Origin: Paracoccaceae bacterium
GTDB lineage: Bacteria; Pseudomonadota; Alphaproteobacteria; Rhodobacterales; Rhodobacteraceae
Length of the DNA: 19,910 nt
Assembly: GCA_030625695.1 (NCBI GenBank)
Contig: DAOUQK010000021.1
Coordinates: forward strand, 1-19,910
Direction of reading: 5' to 3'
Shown: piece after piece, positions 14,029-19,910 of the stretch
Position numbering within the stretch: the first letter of the stretch is position 1
How the letters are laid out: every line of letters begins with the position of its first letter
Translations under genes and position numbers: made by a program
The notes under the pieces: model-generated
Seen by the model: the letters and a program-made list of their open reading frames with translations, nothing else
Told to the model about the DNA's origin: nothing
Database searches by the model: none

Positions 14029-15147
14029 ATGAAGATCAGCATCGAACGCGGTACCTTGCTTAAGGCCGTGTCACAGGCGCAATCGGTGGTCGAGCGGCGC
14101 AATACCATTCCAATCCTGGCCAACGTGCTGATCGAGGCCGAAGGCGAAACCGTGAGTTTCCGGGCCACTGATCTGGATATTGAAGTGGTCGACAAAGCGG
14201 TGGCCCAGGTTGAGCGGGCGGGGACCACCACCGTGCTTGCCACCATGTTGCACGAGATTGTGCGCAAACTGCCTGACGGGGCGCTGGTTACTTTGACGGC
14301 TGATGATGCGGCCGGGCGGCTGACGGTTGAGGCTGGCCGGTCGAACTTTTCATTGGCGACCCTGCCGAAAGAGGATTTTCCGGTGATGGCGACGTCAGAG
14401 TATCAAACCAACTTTTCTGCCTCTGCCGGGGTGTTGCGGCGGCTGTTCGACAAGTCGCGCTTTGCCATATCCAACGAAGAGACCCGGTATTATCTGAACG
14501 GTGTCTATATGCATGTGGCTGAATCTGACGGCGGCAAGGTATTGCGCTGTGTGGCCACCGATGGCCATCGTCTGGCCCGGATTGATGCGGATCTGCCCGA
14601 GGGTGCGGGCGACATGCCCGGCGTGATTGTACCGCGCAAGACGGTGCTGGAGCTGCGCAAATTGCTGGAAGACGATGAAATGGAAATCGCCGTTTCCGTC
14701 AGCGAGACTAAGGTGCGGTTTGCGACGCCAGATATTACGCTTACGTCCAAGGTCATCGACGGCACGTTCCCGGATTACACGCGGGTCATTCCCCAGGGTA
14801 ATACCAAGCGCCTTGAAGTCGATGCCAAAGAGTTCGCGCAGGCTGTGGACCGGGTGGCGACGGTGTCGTCGGAACGGTCAAGGGCGGTTAAGCTGGCGCT
14901 GGACGAAGATCGGTTGGTTTTGTCGGTTAATGCGCCAGACAGTGGCGCCGCTGAAGAAGAACTGGCGGTGGCCTATGGAGATGAGCCGTTGGAGATCGGG
15001 TTTAACGCCAAATATCTTTTGGAGATTGCCAGTCAGGTCGATCGTGAGAACGCGGTGTTCATGTTCAATTCCGCAGGTGACCCGACCCTGATGCGGGAAG
15101 GCAATGACCAGAGCGCGGTTTATGTGGTCATGCCGATGCGCGTGTAA
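14029..15147 (+). CDS. dnaN: DNA polymerase III beta subunit (sliding clamp)
   Basis: A 372-residue beta clamp, which dimerises into a ring around DNA and tethers the replicative polymerase and many repair partners. The N-terminus MKISIERGTLLKAVSQAQSVVERRNTIPILANVLIEA is a textbook DnaN start. YYLNGVYMH, VATDGHRLAR and the C-terminal AVYVVMPMRV, part of the partner-binding pocket, confirm three clamp domains of the usual size. GAAGGAA and AGGGAT lie just before the ATG. It is 118 bp after glpD and 45 bp before recF. The gene normally found directly upstream in bacteria, dnaA, is not here. Confidence 0.98.
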   Translation: MKISIERGTLLKAVSQAQSVVERRNTIPILANVLIEAEGETVSFRATDLDIEVVDKAVAQVERAGTTTVLATMLHEIVRKLPDGALVTLTADDAAGRLTVEAGRSNFSLATLPKEDFPVMATSEYQTNFSASAGVLRRLFDKSRFAISNEETRYYLNGVYMHVAESDGGKVLRCVATDGHRLARIDADLPEGAGDMPGVIVPRKTVLELRKLLEDDEMEIAVSVSETKVRFATPDITLTSKVIDGTFPDYTRVIPQGNTKRLEVDAKEFAQAVDRVATVSSERSRAVKLALDEDRLVLSVNAPDSGAAEEELAVAYGDEPLEIGFNAKYLLEIASQVDRENAVFMFNSAGDPTLMREGNDQSAVYVVMPMRV

Positions 15148-15148
15148 A

Positions 15149-15195
15149 TCGCTTTCAGCGATGCCTGCGGCGCGGATATTTATGGACCAAAGATG
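15149..15195 (+). other. Short hairpin and a GCGG-GATATTT-GGACCAAAGATGAA type element between dnaN and recF
   Basis: After the dnaN stop comes a 5-bp hairpin (TCGCT-TTC-AGCGA, 15149-15161). Next is a stretch at 15163-15195 containing GCCTGCGGC, GGATATTT and GGACCAAAGATGAA. From memory this resembles a motif that recurs after genes in Rhodobacterales genomes. Its function is not known to me. It overlaps the annotated recF ATG. Confidence 0.35.
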
Positions 15196-16329
15196 AACAA
15201 GGGGGTGGCTGCGGCTGTGACTGGGGCCTCGACTTTGGCGATTGGCGATCTGAAACTGTCGCATTTTCGCTCGCACAAGCAGGCGCGTTTGGCTTTGGAC
15301 GGGCGGCCGGTGGCGATATTTGGGCCTAATGGCGCGGGTAAAACCAATATTCTGGAAGCGGTGTCGTTGTTTTCGCCGGGGCGCGGGCTTCGGCGGGCAA
15401 GTGCGGCGGATATGGTCCGGCGACCTGAGGCGCTGGGGTGGAAGGTGACCGGTGTTTTACGGTCGCTTGGTCAATTGCATGAAGTTGAAACTTTGTCCGA
15501 AGGTGGTGCGGCGCGTCAGGTTCGGATTGATGGCAAACCGGCCAGTCAGGTGGCGTTGGGGCGGATTGCGCGGGTATTATGGTTGATCCCGTCGATGGAT
15601 CGGTTGTGGATTGAAGGGGCGGACGGGCGGCGACGATTTCTGGATCGGATGGCGTTGAGCTTTGATCCCGGTCACGCCGAGGCGTCGCTGACTTACGAAA
15701 AAGCGATGCGAGAGCGAAATCGGTTGTTGAAAGATCAGGTGCGGGATCCGCATTGGTACAACGCTTTGGAATCGCAGATGGCCGGGGCGGGGATGGCGGT
15801 GCATCATGGGCGGGTTCAGGCGCTGGAGTTTCTGGAGGCTGCGCAGGCTCAGGCGGAAACTGCGTTTCCGAGTGCCGGGCTGACGTTAATCCAGAGTGAA
15901 GGGGAGATGCCGGAAAGTGAGGCGGCGTTTCGTAGCGCTTTGGCGGATTGTCGTGCGAATGATCTGGCGGCTGGGCGGACGTTGGTTGGGCCGCATCGCA
16001 GTGATCTTTATGGCGTCTATACGGCCAAGGATGTTCCGGCGCGGGATTGTTCGACAGGTGAGCAGAAGGCGTTGCTGGTGTCGCTGATCCTGGCCAACGC
16101 GCGGGCTTTGGCCGAGCAGATTGGAGCGCCGCCGATCCTGTTGCTGGATGAGGTGGCCGCACATCTGGACGGGGATCGGCGGGCGGCACTTTATAGTGAG
16201 ATTTGCGCGTTAGGTGCGCAGGCGTGGATGACCGGGACCGGGGTAGAATTGTTTGAAGAACTTGGCGATCAGGCACAGTTTCTGAATGTCACTGAGCGGG
16301 ATGGGGTTTCGGAAACGTCAGCTTTGTGA
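15193..16329 (+). CDS. recF: DNA replication and repair protein RecF
   Basis: A 378-residue RecF, an SMC-like ABC-type ATPase that helps load RecA at gapped DNA. The conserved LKLSHFRSHKQARL lies at residues 20-33. Walker A GPNGAGKT is at about 44-51. The RecF signature near DLAAGRTLVGPHRSDL, the ABC signature STGEQKALLVSLILANA and Walker B ILLLDEVAAHLD are all present. The first ~15 residues (MNKGVAAAVTGASTL) extend beyond the usual family start, and no good ribosome binding site precedes 15193, so the true start may be a downstream GTG. It lies between dnaN and gyrB in the classical order. Confidence 0.95.
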   Translation: MNKGVAAAVTGASTLAIGDLKLSHFRSHKQARLALDGRPVAIFGPNGAGKTNILEAVSLFSPGRGLRRASAADMVRRPEALGWKVTGVLRSLGQLHEVETLSEGGAARQVRIDGKPASQVALGRIARVLWLIPSMDRLWIEGADGRRRFLDRMALSFDPGHAEASLTYEKAMRERNRLLKDQVRDPHWYNALESQMAGAGMAVHHGRVQALEFLEAAQAQAETAFPSAGLTLIQSEGEMPESEAAFRSALADCRANDLAAGRTLVGPHRSDLYGVYTAKDVPARDCSTGEQKALLVSLILANARALAEQIGAPPILLLDEVAAHLDGDRRAALYSEICALGAQAWMTGTGVELFEELGDQAQFLNVTERDGVSETSAL

Positions 16330-16386
16330 AGTCTCAAGCTATGGTTCGAGAGCTGGACGGATATTTCATGCATCCGATACGAAACT

Positions 16387-16410
16387 TCGGACACAATATC
16401 TTGTGTCTGA
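16387..16410 (+). terminator. Hairpin between recF and gyrB, just upstream of the gyrB -35
   Basis: GACACAA (16390-16396), TATC, TTGTGTC (16401-16407) form a perfect 7-bp stem, extendable to 10 bp (16387-16410) with one G-U pair. No U-tract follows. It could be a recF 3' hairpin or, since it ends 3 bp before the gyrB -35, a dyad operator. Confidence 0.4.
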
Positions 16411-16413
16411 CAC

Positions 16414-16442
16414 GTGACATCCCCCTTGGGAATTTGTATAAA
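16414..16442 (+). promoter_or_regulatory. Strong sigma70-type promoter of gyrB
   Basis: GTGACA (16414-16419) matches the -35 TTGACA at five of six bases. Exactly 17 bp later TATAAA (16437-16442) matches the -10 TATAAT at five of six, with a TTG just before it. Transcription would start near 16449, leaving a leader of about 20 nt with GAGGAA (16457-16462) as ribosome binding site. An imperfect inverted repeat (16426-16449) is centred over the -10. Confidence 0.65.
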
Positions 16443-16469
16443 TCCCCAAACGAATAGAGGAATATCGGC

Positions 16470-18887
16470 ATGTCCGAAGACGCGCAGACGCCAGAAGAAT
16501 ATGGCGCTGATTCCATCAAGGTTCTCAGAGGGTTAGAGGCAGTCCGTAAGCGCCCCGGGATGTATATCGGTGATACCGATGACGGGTCAGGCCTGCACCA
16601 TATGGTTTACGAAGTGGTGGACAACGGTATTGATGAAGCTTTGGCCGGCCACGCGGATGCTGTGACGGTGAAAATTCACGCGGATTCGTCTGTTTCGGTC
16701 AGCGACAATGGTCGTGGCATTCCGGTCGGCATCCACGAGGAAGAAGGTGTTTCGGCGGCTGAGGTCATTATGACCCAACTGCACGCGGGCGGTAAGTTTG
16801 ACAGCAATTCCTATAAGGTTTCGGGTGGTCTGCACGGGGTTGGCGTTTCGGTGGTCAACGCGCTGAGCGACTGGCTGGAGCTGCGGATCTGGCGCAATGG
16901 CAAGGAACATGTCGCCCGATTTGAACATGGTGATACGGTGGAACATCTGAAAGTGGTGGCCGAGACCGAAGGACGGACAGGCACCGAGGTTCGGTTTCTG
17001 GCCTCGTTGGATACGTTTTCCAGCCTTGAGTATTCGTTTGAAGTTTTGGAACGGCGCCTGCGGGAATTGGCGTTCCTGAATTCCGGTGTGCGCATCATCC
17101 TGATCGACGAGCGCCCCGCTGAGGCGCTGCGCAGTGAGTTGTACTATGAGGGCGGCGTTAAGGAGTTCGTCAAATACCTCGACCGATCCAAAACCTCGAT
17201 GATGGAAGAGCCGATATTCTTTGTTGGCGAGCGGGATGATATCGTGGTCGAAGTCGCCATGTGGTGGAATGACAGTTATCACGAAACGGTTTTGCCGTTT
17301 ACCAACAACATCCCTCAGCGCGATGGTGGCGCGCATTTAGCGGGGTTTCGTGGGGCGCTGACGCGGACCATCAACAATTATGCCCAATCCAGCGGGATCG
17401 CCAAAAAGGAAAAGATTTCTTTTACCGGCGATGATGCGCGTGAAGGGCTGACCTGTGTCTTGTCGATCAAGGTGCCGGACCCTAAGTTTTCCAGTCAGAC
17501 CAAGGATAAACTGGTGTCATCCGAAGTGCGACCGGTGGTCGAAGGGTTGGTCAACGAAAAACTGGCCGAGTGGTTTGAAGAAAACCCCGGTCAGGCCAAG
17601 ATCATTGTCAGCAAGATCGTTGAAGCCGCCCATGCGCGCGAAGCTGCGCGTAAAGCGCGCGAACTGACCCGACGCAAGACGGCGATGGATGTGAACTTTC
17701 TGGCCGGTAAGCTTAAAGATTGTTCCGAGAAGGACCCTTCGAAAACTGAACTGTTTTTGGTGGAGGGCGACAGCGCCGGGGGGTCGGCGCAAACTGGTCG
17801 TGACCGGCTGACGCAAGCCGTGCTGCCTCTGCGTGGTAAAATCCTGAACGTGGAGCGCGCGCGGTTTGACCGGATGCTGAACAGTCAGGAAATCGGTAAT
17901 CTGGTGATGGCGCTGGGCACCGGCATTGGCCGGGATGAATTCAACATTTCCAAATTGCGCTACCACAAGATCGTCATCATGACTGACGCGGACGTGGACG
18001 GCGCACACATCCGTACCCTGTTGCTGACGTTCTTTTTCCGCCAGATGCCGGAATTGATTGAAGGTGGATACCTCTATATTGCCCAGCCACCGCTCTACAA
18101 AGTGGCGCGGGGGCGGTCTGAGGTTTATCTTAAGGATCAGCCAGCACTGGATGACTATTTGATCCAGCAGGGCATTGAAGGCATGTCCCTTCGTCTTGGC
18201 ACTGGCGAAGAGATAATCGGGCAGGACCTGATCCGGGTGGTTGAAGATGCGCGACGTTTGCGTCGGGTCCTGGATGCGTTTCCGACGCACTACCCTCGCC
18301 ATATTCTGGAACAGGCGGCAATCGCAGGGGCATTTGTGCCCGGCGTGGTTGATGCTGACCTGCAAGGTGCTGCTGACAAGGTTGCCGCACGGCTGGACCT
18401 GATTGCGCAGGAATGGGAACGGGGCTGGCACGGGCGGATCACTCAGGATCATGGTATCCGGCTGGCGCGGATTTTGCGGGGCGTGGAAGAGGTGCGGACG
18501 TTGGACGGGCCGATGCTGCGCTCGGGCGAGGCGCGCAAGACCGGGAGTTTCACGCAAGGGCTGCAAGAGGTGTATGGCACGGCAGCAACCTTGCTGCGCA
18601 AGGACAAGTCGCAAGCGATTTACGGGCCATTGGGTCTGCTGGCAGCTGTTTTGAGTGAGGGCGAAAAGGGGTTGTCGTTGCAGCGCTACAAGGGTCTTGG
18701 GGAAATGAACCCCGGACAGTTGTGGGAAACCACACTGGACCCGGACGCCCGCACTTTGTTGCAGGTCAAGGTGGATGATATGGTTGAAGCCGATGATCTG
18801 TTCACCAAATTGATGGGCGATGTGGTGGAGCCACGGCGTGAGTTTATTCAGAAGAACGCTCTGAGCGTCGAAAACCTGGATTTCTAA
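16470..18887 (+). CDS. gyrB: DNA gyrase subunit B
   Basis: An 805-residue GyrB, the ATPase subunit of DNA gyrase (A2B2), which introduces negative supercoils. The GHKL ATPase domain shows YEVVDNGIDEALAG, DNGRGIPVG and GGLHGVGVSVVNALS within the first ~130 residues. The transducer domain includes QTKDKLVSSEV. The TOPRIM domain carries EGDSAGGSA near residue 432 and DADVDGAHIRTLL near 506. RYKGLGEMNPGQLWETTLDP is near 740, and the C-terminal tail QKNALSVENLDF is typical. The length is normal for alphaproteobacteria. GAGGAA lies 7 nt before the ATG. It follows recF by 140 bp and has its own near-consensus promoter. Confidence 0.98.
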   Translation: MSEDAQTPEEYGADSIKVLRGLEAVRKRPGMYIGDTDDGSGLHHMVYEVVDNGIDEALAGHADAVTVKIHADSSVSVSDNGRGIPVGIHEEEGVSAAEVIMTQLHAGGKFDSNSYKVSGGLHGVGVSVVNALSDWLELRIWRNGKEHVARFEHGDTVEHLKVVAETEGRTGTEVRFLASLDTFSSLEYSFEVLERRLRELAFLNSGVRIILIDERPAEALRSELYYEGGVKEFVKYLDRSKTSMMEEPIFFVGERDDIVVEVAMWWNDSYHETVLPFTNNIPQRDGGAHLAGFRGALTRTINNYAQSSGIAKKEKISFTGDDAREGLTCVLSIKVPDPKFSSQTKDKLVSSEVRPVVEGLVNEKLAEWFEENPGQAKIIVSKIVEAAHAREAARKARELTRRKTAMDVNFLAGKLKDCSEKDPSKTELFLVEGDSAGGSAQTGRDRLTQAVLPLRGKILNVERARFDRMLNSQEIGNLVMALGTGIGRDEFNISKLRYHKIVIMTDADVDGAHIRTLLLTFFFRQMPELIEGGYLYIAQPPLYKVARGRSEVYLKDQPALDDYLIQQGIEGMSLRLGTGEEIIGQDLIRVVEDARRLRRVLDAFPTHYPRHILEQAAIAGAFVPGVVDADLQGAADKVAARLDLIAQEWERGWHGRITQDHGIRLARILRGVEEVRTLDGPMLRSGEARKTGSFTQGLQEVYGTAATLLRKDKSQAIYGPLGLLAAVLSEGEKGLSLQRYKGLGEMNPGQLWETTLDPDARTLLQVKVDDMVEADDLFTKLMGDVVEPRREFIQKNALSVENLDF

Positions 18888-18899
18888 AGGTATGGTTAC

Positions 18900-18920
18900 C
18901 GGTTTGGCTCTGGCAAACCG
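18900..18920 (+). terminator. Possible gyrB terminator hairpin
   Basis: CGGTTTG (18900-18906) and CAAACCG (18914-18920) are perfect 7-bp arms with a 7-nt loop, starting 12 bp after the gyrB stop. The following ATTGTTGC is only weakly T-rich, so termination may be partial and read-through into the MFS gene 25 bp later is possible. Confidence 0.45.
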
Positions 18921-18945
18921 ATTGTTGCAGGGCTAGCGTCGACTA

Positions 18946-19910
18946 ATGAGTACAGCCCACGACATCCATGACAGCCGCTATTCCTGGGGGCGATTGATCG
19001 TCACTCTGGCGATTGCGATGGTGGCCAATGTCAGCATTTGGGCGGTGATTGTGATCATGCCGGCCCTTGAGGCTGAATTTGGCTCTGGGCGGGCCGCATC
19101 ATCCTTACCGTTTACATTGATCATGATCGGATTTGCGTTTGGCAATCTGCTGATCGGGCGACTTGTTGACCGGTTTGGTGTGACGTTGGCGTTGATCGGC
19201 GCGTCAATCGGGATTTCTTTGGGATATGGTCTGGCGGTTCTGGCGCCAAGCTTTGCGCTGATGTGTGTGGCGCATCTTTTCCTTGGGCTGGCGACGGCGG
19301 TGGGGTTTGGGCCGCTTATCGCTGATATATCGCATTGGTTTCTGAAACAGCGTGGCATTGCTGTGGCGCTGGTGGCCAGCGGTAATTATCTGGCCGGGGC
19401 GATCTGGCCGACGTTGCTGTCGGATGTTCTTGCCGACAGCGGATGGCGGATGGTTTACCTGATCCTGGCGGCGATTACGCCGGTGGCGGTCATCCCCCTG
19501 TCGTTACTGCTTCGACGTCGGGTGCCGTTAGAGGCGCATGTCCGGGTTGCGGCGGCAACTGCGCTTAGGGCGCGCAGTGCCGGGTTTTCACCGCGGACCT
19601 TGCAAATTCTGCTAGGGGTGGCCGGCGTTGCCTGTTGTGTGGCCATGTCGATGCCGCAGGTGCATATCGTTTCCTACTGTATGGGGCTTGGTTATGGGCC
19701 GGCGGTTGGGGCCGAGATGCTGTCGTTGATGTTATTGGGCGGCGTGGTCAGCCGGATCATTTCCGGTCTGGTCGCTGACCGGCTTGGTGGAGTGATTACG
19801 TTGCTTGCCGGGTCAGTGTTGCAAATGCTGGCGCTTATGCTGTTTTTGCCGTTCGATGGCATGGTTTCATTGTATGTCGTTAGCGCGTTGTTCGGGCTAT
19901 CGCAGGGCGG
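18946..19910 (+). CDS. Major facilitator superfamily transporter (3' end cut by window edge)
   Basis: The first 321 residues of an MFS secondary transporter; the frame is open to the edge, so the C-terminal portion is missing. After a short hydrophilic N-terminus (MSTAHDIHDSRYSWGR), about six TM helices are followed by a cytoplasmic loop rich in Arg (LLLRRRVPLEAHVRV), then at least four more helices. The TM2-TM3 loop GRLVDRFG is the MFS signature, and its half-repeat counterpart SGLVADRLGG appears in the second half. The overall look recalls monocarboxylate/oxalate-formate type MFS proteins, but the substrate cannot be read from the sequence. The ATG at 18946 has no strong ribosome binding site. 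It lies 58 bp after gyrB on the same strand. Confidence 0.88.
   Translation, partial: MSTAHDIHDSRYSWGRLIVTLAIAMVANVSIWAVIVIMPALEAEFGSGRAASSLPFTLIMIGFAFGNLLIGRLVDRFGVTLALIGASIGISLGYGLAVLAPSFALMCVAHLFLGLATAVGFGPLIADISHWFLKQRGIAVALVASGNYLAGAIWPTLLSDVLADSGWRMVYLILAAITPVAVIPLSLLLRRRVPLEAHVRVAAATALRARSAGFSPRTLQILLGVAGVACCVAMSMPQVHIVSYCMGLGYGPAVGAEMLSLMLLGGVVSRIISGLVADRLGGVITLLAGSVLQMLALMLFLPFDGMVSLYVVSALFGLSQG

Noticed and set aside
15326..16276. 316-residue open frame on the minus strand opposite recF
   Set aside because: It is extremely Pro/Ser/Thr-rich, a shadow of G-rich recF codons.
17517..18614. 365-residue open frame on the minus strand opposite gyrB
   Set aside because: It is antisense to conserved gyrB sequence, with no ribosome binding site and no family resemblance.
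1..19910. Search for tRNA, rRNA, CRISPR, insertion sequences, phage or toxin-antitoxin genes
   Set aside because: Nothing resembling these was seen by eye on either strand; all sizeable genes belong to core metabolic, flagellar or replication families apart from the redox cassette.

Overview
The window looks like a chromosomal segment of a flagellated marine-type alphaproteobacterium of the Rhodobacterales (Roseobacter group). I infer this from the protein sequences (alphaproteobacterial GyrB, DnaN, RecF and MotB), the compact motB-flgE-flgK-flgL-flgI block, an AlkK/DmdB-like acyl-CoA ligase, moderately high GC, and CtrA-type TTAA-N7-TTAA sites beside the flagellar genes. I see no rRNA, tRNA, CRISPR array, insertion sequence or phage gene.

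Layout. Bases 131-919 (+) encode a pteridine-reductase-like SDR. Bases 1009-3368 (+) hold four tightly overlapping genes, a little-described membrane redox cassette: a 3-TM protein, a ferric-reductase-like heme membrane domain fused to a Rieske domain, a membrane-anchored protein with a Cys/His motif, and a small 2-TM protein. This cassette converges on a minus-strand flagellar block at 3355-9233 (flgI, flgL, flgK, flgE, motB, transcribed right to left). An AMP-forming acyl-CoA ligase follows at 9477-11102 (-). It is separated from motB by a 243-bp gap with three inverted repeats and a CtrA-like box. A 461-bp divergent intergenic region then leads to glpR-glpD (+, 11564-13910). The replication/topology genes dnaN, recF and gyrB (+, 14029-18887) come next, and a truncated MFS transporter runs off the right edge.

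How the genes work together. The flagellar genes supply the stator (MotB), hook (FlgE), hook-filament junction (FlgK, FlgL) and P-ring (FlgI). GlpR is expected to repress glpD, which feeds glycerol-3-phosphate electrons into the quinone pool. DnaN-RecF-GyrB is the conserved replication block, but dnaA is not directly upstream of dnaN; glpRD sits there instead. The redox cassette has no function that I recognise. Its composition suggests membrane electron transfer through two b-type hemes and a 2Fe-2S centre.

The most unusual signals are the redox cassette and a short sequence, GTACAAAANGG. The latter occurs in two direct pairs (31 and 32 bp apart), one pair just before the redox cassette and one before glpR. 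In the glpR pair, one copy is part of a perfect palindrome, TTTTGTACAAAA. This hints at a shared regulator, which is inference. The gyrB promoter is also nearly consensus and carries two inverted repeats.
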